A stretch of DNA of 64,000 nt from NCBI RefSeq assembly GCF_003573695.1, contig NC_039358.1, positions 153,998,920 to 154,062,919 on the forward strand, written 5' to 3'. This document shows, in pieces, positions 34,401 to 45,606 of the stretch (position 1 is its first letter; the number at the start of each line of letters is the position of its first letter). Origin of the DNA: Papaver somniferum. Taxonomy: Eukaryota > Streptophyta > Magnoliopsida > Ranunculales > Papaveraceae. Position numbers and translations under genes: made by a program. The notes beneath the pieces were generated by a model. It did no database searches, was not told the DNA's origin, and saw nothing but the letters and a program-made list of their open reading frames with translations.

Positions 34401-35019
34401 ACTCCATGTGAATTGGTCCTATCTTCTGATATGTTTTTCATCATTTTTAGGAACCCTGAAAAGGAGAAAGAACCCCAGGAACTACCAATGTGTGATATTT
34501 TTAAGATGATGGTACGTAGGCTATGTATATGATTCTCTTCTTTCTTTTGTATACGTTTCTCAAATTATGTACCACTATTAATTGAATGATGTGAAAATAG
34601 GTCAAGAGAGCTAAGTGAATTTCCAGGGGACTGATCTGTAACATTGAGGAGGTTTTATATTTGGATTGCGACCAACAAAGAACACTGCTTCTCAGGATTT
34701 AGGAGTTACATAATCCAACGATGGATGATCTCTATACTAACGACTAGGATGATTGGATGAGTGGTTCCCAAACTCCCAACAGTTCTTCATCATCTTCTGA
34801 GGATGTTCCCAAGATTGTTGGTCGTAGTGGATGATTGTTTTATGTACTTGTTTAAGTCATTCCATCTTTTCATTATGCAGACTTACTTTTAGCATGTTTT
34901 GGGTTATGGATTCGGGTGATTTCGTTTGTTTTAAGTAATGGGATATTAATTTACCTTGAATGAATGGATACTAGTGTTTTGATTATTAGTTTATCAAATT
35001 CTTGTTTAAGTATAACGAA

Positions 35020-35470
35020 GTGAAATTTGATACCGACAATCCAGGGAGAATTACGACTAAGATTTATAGCCGTAATGGGATTAACATTTAGGTGTTTCAG
35101 CCGTAACTGAGTAAAATCTGATACTGAGATTCCAGGGAGAGTTACATCCAAGATTACGAGCCGTAAATGAGATGTACGGCTAGAATTACCATCTGTAATT
35201 CTGTCAGTGCCCAGAAATACGGGTAGGATTTCCAGTTGTAAACTTATTCACGGTTTGGTGTTCCAGCCGTTATTCTGACAGTACCTAGAAAAACGGCTAG
35301 GAATATTCACGGTTTGGTGTTCCAGCCGTTATTCTGACAGTACCTAGAAAAACGGATAGGATTCCTAGCCGTAAACTTGTTCACGGCTTGGTGTTGCAGC
35401 CGTAATTCTGCGAAAAGTTCACTTGGGTCATTACGACTAGGTCGTGTCAACGTATAACCAGGCCGTAAGC
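35020..35470. repeat. Array of ACGGCTGGG/CCGTAA inverted motifs, middle block
   Basis: Includes a near-exact local duplication around TTCACGGTTTGGTGTTCCAG (about 35250 and 35307). It lies downstream of the OTU-like region on the minus strand. Confidence 0.8.
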
Positions 35471-35700
35471 ACTTCTAAATAACCACATTTTTATCATATT
35501 ATCATTGTAAGCACATAATAAGAGTAAAATTAGATTGTTCATTTATAATGAGTGATTCAAAATACATAGGTTCGCACCACATTGTTATCATATTATCATT
35601 TTAATCATCACCCTACAAAAAACATTGTTATCATATTATCACTAACCTTTAAAATACATAGGTTCACACCACATTTGCTCATAGTCATCCTCATCGGAAC

Positions 35701-38700
35701 TCATTAGTAGACAAGGCCATCCCTCAAAATCTGTAATGCATCCCACAATTGAAATCTTTCCTCGAACCTATGACACCAACCTAATGGTATTCCGCTGACA
35801 CCACCGTCTCCCTTCCTTAATGGAGGTAATGGGCATCCATCTTTCAATTGAAGACCGATATAATGGTTCATGTTCACAAACCCCATGATGACTATTTTTG
35901 GTGATTCTTCTTCGGTAAAAATAAGTCGTGTTGGTGCGTATGTAATACTATGTGCATAGGAGATGAAATTAATAACGCAATGGAATGAGTTGGAGAGTAC
36001 ATAGCCACATATTGGCATTATCATCCAACATTCACTTGTCAATCTAGTGTTTCACATTAAATGCCGTTCAAATGCTTTGAACTTCTCGTTTAGCACCGCC
36101 TCCGTGTCATTTATATTTCGAATCTCATTATTGGCTTGTAGAAATCGGGGAAACCACGTAGTTCAAGCAAACACTTTTGCCTTACATAAGTAATTTGGTC
36201 GTCGCCCTATTCTTTTGCCTCCTCAAAAGGTCCAAGTTGATCTACGAACACATGGTAAGCACAATTTCCGTCGCCCTCAACATCGTCGGTGGACTTGACG
36301 TACTCATGAATAAAATATGGTAAAAAGTGCATGTAATTTTTGTATATTGTGTAAGTATGTCGGATATAATTACCTTCCTCATTTATAAGGGGTGATTTCA
36401 TCGGACCTACATCAAAAAAACCGTCTCTTTCTCACAACTAACAACTATTTTTGGGATGATTTGCGATGGTTCGACCATCAGTGCTTTTCCTTTGACATCA
36501 TTACCTCGGATTCTCGCTAATTGCTTAATACAAACCGCACCACCAACTTTTCTTTGGACACTACTAGCTTCTTTTGTTGTTGAACCTTTTTGGGATGGAA
36601 CAACCGAGTCTTTAATTTTGACTCCACTATCAACTTTTCTTTTTGAACTTTCTTGGGATGCAACAACCACATTCTTCTTGGGGGATTTTACCTTCATTTC
36701 ACTGGCTCGGCTTGGTCCGTCTTTTTCCATTTCCTTTCGTTTAAGTTTGTACAAGTCGTTCAACTTCTCAAAACCCGAAAGATCTTTTCGCATTGAAGGA
36801 TTCAGTTGTGGACCCTCTTGAAACTTTCTCTTAGCTTCTGCCCTTTCTTGTTTCTTTGTTATTTTGGTCGAAGGCCTACCCTATACCTGCCTCTTGTTAG
36901 GTTCTAAAATATCTTCTCATTCCCGGTGGAAAATTGTGTTCCTCCCAAGCCTCCACTTCCGTTATAATTTTTAGGATTGCCTATTGAGAAACATATAAAC
37001 TTATTTCCCGGAGCCAAGGGCTATCCCGGTAGTCGACAAGCTTTCTATATCGGCTCTTTTCAAAATCCCCTTTAATTCTATCGAGATCACGCTTGAAATA
37101 CTCGACCATAGCTTCAAAAAGAACAATGAATCCACCATCACAACCATTTAACTTACTTTTGAACCGATAGTGAGCCGACTCCACCGTGCTTGTGGCTTGA
37201 TTGTCATAATATCTATAACGGTTTATCCATGCACTAACAAACTTTTCTTTGTGGGGATGCAATAACTCGTTCTTCAAATATGCTATAACATCCGGGTAGG
37301 TTGACCATTTTTCCATTACAAAATGCTCTCTTAGGAAATATAATGGTTCCATGAGTGACCATATTAGTTGTTCTCAATCAACTTGAAAATCCGCCCAAAG
37401 CACCTCAGCTATTTTGTCACTGATCTCAAACTTATCTTTCTCTTCTTATTGTTTCTCTAACGGTAGATTTTTAATCCTCTTCATCTCGGTTTTCTTTGCT
37501 GGCCATATAACCCTCTTGCAATTAGTTTGCATATTGTTCCATAGATGAAACGTGCAAAGATGATGACGTGCGTAGGGGAAAACACGCGGTATGTCTCACA
37601 TCAATGCTTGCTCCTTATCCGTAATCAACACCTGTGGAGTATAACCTTCTTGATACAATAACTTCACCTTTTGAAATTCCCGCATATAACTTTTCTTCGT
37701 CTCGTCTTTCAAGAAACAAAACGCAACGGTAAATGTCGACTTCGTAGATGTTTGCTCAACAAGTTCAATATCGGCATGTTGTACTTGTTAGTTTTATACG
37801 TGCAATCCATAAAGAGAATTTGATGAAAGCATCTTGCCAATTCTACACATTCCGGATTTGCGATGAAAATATATTCCACTTCCTTTTCTTCATTCATTTC
37901 ATAGGTGGTAGAGTACTTTTCCTCCTCAAAAAAAAAAAACAATAATTTTTGCATAAGCACTCTCTCTTGCCATGTCTCTTTTCTAATTTTTTTCTCTTTC
38001 GTTATAGATAGTTGCCAATGAGGATGAGTTTTGGGGGTTTACACCTTCACGTCACTAAGAATATCAATAGGTCTTGTGCGTCTTTTACTCAACACGTGTA
38101 CTAACTACTTTTCTATGGGGTTGAGCCTTTCCGAATAAGGATGGTTGATCAAACTCTCCGAAATAGGATGATTATGATAACCCGGGACGACTTTCACTAT
38201 AAACCACACTTTTTATCATTGTTATATTTAAATTGAAGCGTAAAAGGACATTCGCATTTCTTCATATTATAACGTCCCTTCTTCCTTATAGTTTTTCGTT
38301 TATACTCACTACCCTTTTCCCAATGGCTCTCATACTTTCCACTATACCCGCAAACCATTTGAAAGGTGGTGTCTGTAACTTGTTTATTTAGACTATGATG
38401 CACATCTTTTTCAACCCTTGTGATCGAGCCCACTTCTTTGCATCTTCCTTATCTTTCCACTCATAGTTGTTTGCATAGTGAGCACTTGTATCCTCGGAAA
38501 CTTGCACTAGTGAGAGTTGATCTTCCATAGCCACCTCTTGCTCTTCAATAACCACCTCTTGATCTTCCATAACCACCTCTTGGTCTTCCACCGGAATGTA
38601 CGGTACAATCTATAATAGAATGACACATGTCAAAAAATATTTTTTAAACACAGAAACGGCTAGGTCGAAAAGTAAATATTCAGCTGTAATAACCTACACG

Positions 38701-39399
38701 GATGGGTTTACCAGGGATATTCCAGCCGTCAAAACGTATACGGCTGGGTCGAAAAATGATATTCCGGACCGTAAATTGTTTACGTCCAAGAATTCCTGGC
38801 CGTAAATTGGCCTGTAACTGGGTGAGTCAGCTTACGGCCTAGAAAACGAGCCGTAAAACAAGTTACGGCTGGGTAAACCAACCGGCGCCGACAGCATTAA
38901 ATAGCATTTAATACTTTCGGCCAGGAAACCTAACCGCCGCCGACAGTATTAAATGCTTCCCATGCACGTAAAAAAAAATCTGGCCGTAATTTTGGCCAGG
39001 AGTATTCATCATTCCATCCGTAACAATTTTATAACGGCTGGGAGTTCATTAATTGTGAGCTGTATAACATGATAACGGCCAGGAATTCATGGGTTCCCAC
39101 CCGTTATTGGGCCTGGCGTCTGGAGACCTAGGGTTTTCGGAAGGAAAAAGTCGAAACTTCTTGCAACTCTGAGCTTAAAAACTGAAATAGGAGTTAGAAT
39201 AGAGGTATACCTGGTAATGTTGAACATTTGTTTCTTCGATTTCTTCTTCTTCTTGGGTTGGTCCTTCGAAATCATAATAAGGTTCATAAGGGCTATTTTG
39301 AGTTTGAGAAAAAATTTCATGATTTTCTGAAAAATCAGTAAAGAACTGATCGTTGTTGATGGGTATTAATATGTTACCGTATTTTGAAGATGAATTCAC
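35701..39399 (-). pseudogene. FAR1-type MULE transposase with C-terminal OTU protease-like domain, broken
   Basis: Exon 1 (39399-39211, 63 codons) starts MNSSSKYGN and ends at a CAG/GTATAC donor. An intron of 600 bases (39210-38610) ends TTATAG, and exon 2 opens IVPYIPVEDQEV in phase. Exon 2 carries an acidic repeat, then a FAR1-like N-terminal region (YEWKDKEDAKKWARSQG; CECPFTLQF; GYHNHP). The DDE domain follows: MDCTYKTNKYNMP near 37800, then ITDKEQAL, then CTFHLWNN, then STVESAHYRFKSK near 37170. A Lys/Ser-rich linker (36793-36407) leads to an OTU-like part with GDGNCAYHVF near 36270 (the D-G-N-C active-site form) and NHYIGLQL near 35860 (the partner histidine). Stops (for example in the ITDKEQALM* run) and several frameshifts make it a pseudogene. 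Confidence 0.75.
38610..39210 (-). repeat. Intron 1 of the MULE transposase, packed with the inverted motif (38640-39120)
   Basis: The third block of ACGGCTGGG/CCGTAA-type motifs fills most of the intron. Its borders GTATAC...TTATAG match plant splice sites and join exons 1 and 2 in phase 0. Confidence 0.65.
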
Positions 39400-39470
39400 C
39401 TACATCAAAAATTTTGGTTGAATCACTCGTTTTCATTTTTTTTTCCCCAATTTCTTCTTCTTCTTCTTCT

Positions 39471-39515
39471 CCTCCTTCCTCCTCCTCCTCCTCCTCCTCC
39501 TCCTCCTCCTCCTCT
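39471..39515. repeat. CTC/CCT trinucleotide microsatellite
   Basis: About a dozen CTC units run upstream of exon 1 of the MULE transposase, preceded by a TTC run (39450-39470). Confidence 0.95.
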
Positions 39516-39738
39516 CATCTTCAACACTTAACTTTAAAAAATGAATTAGTGTTGATTAATTAGCTAATCATGATTAGTTATGTTAATCAAGTTTATAATC
39601 TCAAATCATATGGGGTCATATTAGTCATTATGTAAATATTTGGATAGGTGGTGTTCACTATCACTATTTCATGACCCCATATAGCCCCAAAAAGCCAAGC
39701 CATTTTAAGCCCCAATAATGGGATTCTTGCTAAAGGGC

Positions 39739-40663
39739 ACTTTAGAGTTCGGGTCCATGATTCATCATGAAGATGATGATGCAAACCAGATTGAAAATGA
39801 TATGCACCCATAATAATCTTTTCTTTTATGTGAATTGATAAGAAAAAAAAATTATGTTTTGTACTAGATACGGTCCCCTGCACTAATAAGAGTTCCAACA
39901 ACTTAGGTCCGTCGTTCTATCAAAAGTTGTTATCAGTTTCTATACCTTACCCAAACATATAACATTTTAAGTTTCTGCACTTTTCTTTTAATAGTATTCT
40001 TCTTTGTACTCGGGCATTTTTGGGGTTTCCAAACTAAGCTTCTAAATATTTGTGTCTGTTTGCTATCGCTTGACAGTTGCCAACCACTTCACTTACTCCA
40101 ACTGAAGAACTTCAGTTTTAATCTGACTAGTGACATTGCGAGTTCTCGTTACGTACAGGCAACAAGTTGTGTGTGTGTGGGTGGGGGGCGGGGGGGAGAT
40201 GAGAAATATGACGTGCGAACATCAAAATTGGTCCTCGGATCATTCCCATGTAAGAAGTACAAAGGTAAACAAATTTCCTTTTACTATTAGATATGCATAA
40301 AATGGTACAATACAAAGATTTATCATCCAATTTCCTAACCCTCTCCTGGTGGATGCCGCTAAACATCTATAAGCAGTAATATCAATTAACCCTAGCTAGC
40401 TGAGCAATAGATTACTTAATTTGCAAGGTATTAGCAGACATGCACGAAGAGAAACTCTTAAGAACAAAATGGGAATAGCAGCTAAACAAAACCTGCTAGA
40501 CCACATCAACTGGTCTTCAGGTGCGTCAGCCACTATTTCACAGTTACAACGTTACATTACACTTATACTTAGGGAGGAAATCTTTTCCATCATTTTCCAA
40601 GCTTCATCTAGTGCTGAATTGTAATTCTTGGATTGACAATTTTACAATGGGACTACTGCAAAC
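39739..40663. other. Non-coding stretch with a G-rich tract
   Basis: No gene is supported. A G-rich tract at about 40170-40200 (GTGTGTG then GGGTGGGGGGCGGGGGGGAG) has four runs of three or more G and could form a G-quadruplex on the plus strand. The region also holds the 3' flank of the minus-strand coiled-coil gene. Confidence 0.45.
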
Positions 40664-43540
40664 TTAGATCTTCTGTTTAAGAACCTGACGCAATTGAATT
40701 TTCTGGCTTTCCATCCTTGCTTCCAAAAGCTTTGCCTTCAAACTGTTTTTCTGGTTGCCCAATGGCCACTCAATGCATCCTTTCATCCCTCGAGTAACAT
40801 GTGGATTTGCAGAATCAGGTGAGCTCGAGTGTCCAATCGAACTACGAGGGCTAATCCCACCTTTGCCTGATCCGCGGTCTGGAGAAATGGTTCCCACATT
40901 AGAGATTCTTCCATTTGAAAGCCTTCCATTCGCCCCATCTACTGAGATTGTCTTGCAATTATCACGGTTAGTTGGCAATGATCTCCAAATCCTAGCTACA
41001 GATGAACCCTTCTTCTTAATAGATCGCCTGGCAGAACCCGAGCTTATTTCACTGATTTCAGTATCCGGTGTCTCCCTTCCTGCATTGTCCTCCCATTCTT
41101 TTCCTCCAGCTGAAACATTACTTTTCCTTCTGATTTTGTTAACTGATGGGTCAGTTCCTTCCTGTGAATAACTTGAACCTAGCTCGTCAGCTGGACTTAC
41201 AGTTTCCCAACCACTTCCATCATCATCTTCTTCTTCCACTTCCCCATTTTCATCTATAGAGCCATTGGAATACTTTGACATAGATTTTCTGCTATACCCA
41301 TTGGCATCAGGACTCATGGTGTGGATATGGCTTGCAGGAGAGTAACCCTGACATGGTTCGATTTCCTTCTCCATAATTTCACCTTGAAGCTCCTCAAAAA
41401 TAGAGAAGATGTCATCTGACTTTGGAGGCTCATAAGAGAATTTTGTATCTTGAATTTTTAGATTACTAGCTGCCCCTCGGAGCAACTCGGCTTCTCTCAT
41501 TTCCATAACATCTAGCGTTGTGCATCTCATTCTTAGAAAGGCATCAAGATCTAATATAAGCTTACTCAACTGGGAATACTTATCTTCAAGAGTCAGCTTT
41601 GCATCAACAAGCTTCATCTGGACTCGCTCTTCACGCCATACCTCGGCCATCTGCAACATTTTCCTCTCTTCATCAACTTCTTCACGAATTTTCATGGAAT
41701 CCCTCTTCAGCGCCTCTACTTCAGCCTTGTCTTCTCCAATTTCTTTCGCAAGCTCATCACACACTTCCTCCATGAGCTCTCTAGATTTTCTCTCTTTTTC
41801 GTAGTCTTGCATATACCTTTTTGCAGATAACTTGACCTCAGCAAGCTCACCGACCAACTTAGAGTTCACTAGTTCCATCCTCTGACGATTTTTCCTCTCT
41901 CTGTTTAACTCACCCTTGACATCATCAATTATTGCTCTCACCTTCTCATGCTCTCTGCTCCGCCAAGCGGCCTTTTCATCAGCAAGTTTCCTCAAGAAAT
42001 GTTCGAGCTTCTTCTTTGAGGATCGGCGCTCATTCTCAAGCTCATCAATGCGGGTTCGCGCCTGCTCAAGTTCTGCTTGCAGAGTAGAAACCACCGAGAC
42101 ATTAGCAATCTGCTGGTCTTCCAAAAGCTTCATTTGGCCATAAAACCGGTATACCTCGTCCGATGTTTTTGAGTACCCAGGGTCCCATTTAGTTGCCCGC
42201 TCCATCACAGAATTCTTCAGTGACATAGAAGGATTAACCTAAATGAAGGAGAAACAGAACTTAAGATTAGTTGTAATAGAATCTTGAAACAACCCCAACG
42301 GTAAATGTGTGATCACATCCTAGGACTGAAAACTTTAGTTGTATGATCTGCAACATCAAATTAACGATGACCAAATTATTCTCTTACAATCAGAAATATG
42401 TGATATATCAGATAATTCAAACCCTCATAGAGATTCGACGACAAGACGGACATTCAATGTGGGTTCCACAAATTTCCTCTGCTTGTATGCTGTATTTTAG
42501 AGTAGGGATGCAGACAATGCGTGTAGAAAAACTAGTCTTACTTCCTAGTTGTGATGATCAAATATAAGACAAGAAAAAAGGATGGATGTATAAATACCTT
42601 GTAAAGGTATCCATTCTTTGGACCACAGAAAGAAACATTACTTTGTAGCAAATCCTTCTTTTCTGCACCAAATTCTCTACTACGAGCATCACCATGACAA
42701 TGAAATGGTAAATGTGCAACACCCCCCTACATTGAAAGAACAAATCCATGACCACAAACACTAAATACGATGTGAACAAGCATACTAAGATTGCAGTAAT
42801 GTCTTGGCAATGTCAATGCGAAATGAAAGATTCATCGAAATATTTATAAATCATAAAATCAGGTCATGCGAAATTAAGGGATTTTTAAGGGTTGAACAGT
42901 AAAATCAATGCAATAGACAAAACACAATCATGAGTAACTAGACCAAGTTATCAAAATGAAGATACTTAATTAGATTATTTTATTAAAAGAATTCCAAGAG
43001 ATCTATCTTAAAACCCTAAAAAGATTAGATCTTTGAGATTAGAAACAAAAACCCACATCCTAAAAGATCCATACATACCTCAAACCCTAAATGATCAGAA
43101 GATTTCTTGGGCGCAACTCGTCTTTGACCACCATGAACATCTTGCAACTGCCATAACAAACCAGCAGCAAGTTTTCTAGCAGAAACTGAAGAATCTCTCT
43201 CTGTTCCACCACCACCATTACTCTTGACTTTTCTTCTACATCTCTTACTTAAATTAGCATCCCCTTTATTAGTATCATTATCTTCTTCCACATTTTTTTT
43301 ATCATTAAACTTCCAACTTAGAAGAGGAGTAGCAGGTCCACTTCTTTTACCAGTACTAGCATCTTTCTTTAACTTTACATTAAAACCAGGGTTTCTAATT
43401 TTCTTTCTACCAAGTAATTTATTTTTCGCTATCCCTTGATGAAGATCCGAATCTGGAGAAGCATTCTTTGAAGAAGATAATAATCTTACTGGGATTTTTT
43501 CTGATGAGGAGTAATGATGACTTGGGTTTGATATCTTCAT
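40664..43540 (-). CDS. Coiled-coil protein of the At1g50660/At3g20350/At5g41620 type, 721 aa, three exons
   Basis: Exon 1 is 43540-43079 (154 codons, donor GAG/GTATGT). Exon 2 is 42726-42598 (43 codons, acceptor AATGTAG, donor AAG/GTATTT). Exon 3 is 42238-40664 (524 codons plus stop, acceptor CATTTAG). All junctions are phase 0 and no stop interrupts the 721-residue product. The N-terminal part has the family marks GPATPLLSWKF (about 68-78) and VSARKLAAGLLWQLQ (about 118-132). A Lys/Arg/Glu-rich coiled coil runs from about residue 240 to 430 (LQAELEQARTRIDELENER and on). The C-terminal half is acidic then Ser-rich, ending RQVLKQKI. Arabidopsis members are poorly characterised; BRANCHLESS TRICHOMES is a shorter relative. 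A cytoskeletal or trafficking role is inference only. The gene looks intact. Confidence 0.85.
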
Positions 43541-44164
43541 TTCCTTTTACTGATTTTTTTTCCCTTTGCCGCCATAAGAAGAATAGAGCTGCTTCACTAG
43601 TAGAGCTCGAGGGTAAGAGAGAGAACTAATGATGATCTGGGTCTGAGTCTGAGTTGAGTCCCCAAAATGTGAAGAAGAAGTGAGAACTAAAAACAGACAC
43701 TAAAATGGAAAAACATACGCGTATACATCGGATGTATTATACTGCAAGGTTATGTATATATACGGTATACTTGGATTTGTGACCTTTTTTGGACATGGAA
43801 TATATCGTAATTAGTTTAAAACAAATAAATATGAATTGATTAGTAATAATTTCAAACTAAAATAGCAAGGCTGATAAAGGGGTGCCAATTTACATGAGGG
43901 TGTACCAACCCAAAGGCAATTGTTTTTTTATCCTATATGTATATTGGTACATCCCAAAAAATTCGGTACCCCCTATTAGCAATCTAGTGGGAATAGGGAA
44001 ATCATGAATGTTTATGCGGTCTAATTGGTTTAATTTTTGTAATTTCTTAACATTTTGGTAGATATTTTCACAATTTTTCGACTGTAGTATGTTTCTGTTG
44101 ATGTGACCAAAGGCCTAGAGATTAAAATTTTAGACAAATAAAAATCGCGGAAAGAATGTGTCTG
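43541..44164. other. Upstream region of the coiled-coil gene
   Basis: Contains the 5' flank and probable promoter of the minus-strand gene. A run of alternating TA-rich motifs (TATGTATATATACGG near 43750) is a possible TATA region, but no start site can be fixed. Confidence 0.35.
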
Positions 44165-44167
44165 TTA

Positions 44168-45120
44168 GAGCAAGTCTTATGGTGGAATCCAAGCTATTCC
44201 AAGTGTGAAAAAACCATGGAATGTCAAGTCTAGTGGCTTCCAAGTTGGGGTCTTCTATAGAAAATCCAAGCAGGGTTCCATGATTTCGTGGAAGGGTCTG
44301 TGGAATCCATGAAAACGCTAATAAGAATAGCTAAAACGCTATTAAAAATAGCGCGCTAAAAGACGAAAAACGCTAATAAGAATAGCGTTGAGCTCTATTC
44401 TTAATAGCACTGAGCGTTATTAAGAATATAGCTTTTTTTTATCCGTAGATTTAAGATGAGCTGTTGAAAATCTAGCGGCTGAGAGAAAAGCTCTATTCTT
44501 AATAGCACAAGGTAGCGCTATTCTTAATAGCTCTACTTAGTGCTATTAAGAATAGCGCTTAATAGCACTAAGTAGAGCTATTAAGAATAGCGTTTCTACT
44601 ATTCCACCACTACACTTGCACTTCCATCTACAATTACAAGTGCTTAGGTGGCGTGGAAGATGGAAGATGGATGGATTCCACCATAAGACTTCTCTAATCC
44701 AACATATTCCAAGTGTGGAAAAACCATGGAATGTCAAGTCTAGTGACTTTCAAGTTGGGGCTTTCCACAAAAAATCCAAGGAGGGTTCCATGGTTTGGTG
44801 GAAGGATTCGTGGAATCCATCTAAATGCCAATAAGAATAGCGCTAAACGCAAACAAGATTGACGCTAAAAAAACGCCATTAAAAATTGAGTTTTTTTTTT
44901 ATCCGTAGATTTAAAATGAGTTGTTGAAATCTAACGGCTGAAAAAAAAGCTTCATTCTTAATTGCGTTTTTTTAGCTCCATTCTTAATTGCGTTTTTTAG
45001 CTCCATTAAGAATAGCGTTTCTACTATTCCACCATTACATTTGCGCTTCCATACACAGTTCCAAGTGCTGAGGTGGCGTAGAAGATGGAAGATGGATGGA
45101 TTCCACCATAAGACTTGCTC
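44168..45120. mobile_element. Tourist-like MITE, tandem dimer (953 bp)
   Basis: Ends GAGCAAGTCTTATGGTGGAA (44168) and, inverted, GAGCAAGTCTTATGGTGGAA (ending 45120) are flanked by TTA on both sides (44165-44167, 45121-45123), the PIF/Harbinger pattern. Inside, near 44695, a right-end-like sequence CCACCATAAGACTTCTCT is followed at once by a left-end-like ATTCCAAGTGTGGAAAAACC, so two MITE copies of about 530 and 420 bases are fused. No coding capacity. Confidence 0.85.
44516..44592. repeat. Perfect palindrome, 35-bp arms, 7-bp spacer
   Basis: The left arm at 44516-44550 starts CGCTATTCTTAATAGC. The right arm at 44558-44592 is its exact reverse complement. The spacer is AATAGCG. The arms are made of GCTATTAAGAATAGC-type sub-repeats that occur elsewhere in the MITE. 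Confidence 0.95.
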
Positions 45121-45123
45121 TTA

Positions 45124-45368
45124 GCAATTTGTTGGGACCTCTTTGATCCTGCCTGTAAATATCAGGCAGTGATTCTGCATGTGGGAGTTTGCGTTGTACA
45201 GTGAATTTATAAACACTTGACGCTTCATTTCGGCCGAATGATTATTTAGGCTAATGCTTACAAGATAATCATTTTCAGTTCGACAACTATGTAAGCAATT
45301 TGGGTTAGCCAAGTTAGTGGAGTTTGACTCATTTTAGAGCTTCTCAAATGGTTAATGTTTGTGCTTCA
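45124..45368. other. Non-coding gap between two MITEs
   Basis: No gene seen. Confidence 0.4.
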
Positions 45369-45370
45369 TA

Positions 45371-45604
45371 CTCCTTCTGTACTATTTTACTTATGAAAAT
45401 AATATCCTTTTAACAAAAATGTAGTAAAAAATTTCTATATTTTCTACTATAATTTTTTAATAATCAAAAAAGAAATAAAAAATAGTATATTAAACAAGTA
45501 ATTTGGAAGATTTTGGAAGATTGACCGTGTGTGTGGACGTAATTTGAATTCTTTCAATTTTTTGTAAAATCTTATTTTGACAAGTAAATTAGAACGAATG
45601 AGTG
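45371..45604. mobile_element. Stowaway-like MITE (234 bp)
   Basis: The left end CTCCTTCTGTACTATTTTAC and the inverted right end CACTCATTCGTTCTAATTTAC, with TA at both borders (45369-45370, 45605-45606), match the plant Stowaway terminus. The interior is AT-rich and non-coding. Confidence 0.75.
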
Positions 45605-45606
45605 TA

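Larger units (their letters stand above)
33397..39738 (-). mobile_element. Large Mutator-like element with transposase and OTU-like region
   Basis: A sequence GAATCCTATTATTGGGGCTT at 33410-33429 recurs inverted at 39707-39726 with one change. Outside both, shorter matches of the type TTTA..AAGAATCC suggest the termini near 33397 and 39738. Between them lie a minus-strand MULE transposase gene linked to an OTU-like domain, a small plus-strand ORF, and three blocks of an inverted-type short repeat (ACGGCTGGG ... CCGTAA). No 9-bp duplication could be confirmed, so the outer borders are approximate. The transposase has stops and frameshifts and the element is probably inactive. Confidence 0.7.

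Noticed and set aside
33397..39738. Precise 9-bp target duplication for the OTU-linked MULE
   Set aside because: CATGAATTATGAT before the left end and CATGATTCATCAT beyond the right end look alike, but they do not abut the inferred termini at equal distance, so no duplication is claimed.
41520..42143. Plus-strand Ser-rich ORFs opposite the coiled-coil gene
   Set aside because: Shadow frames of exon 3 on the other strand.
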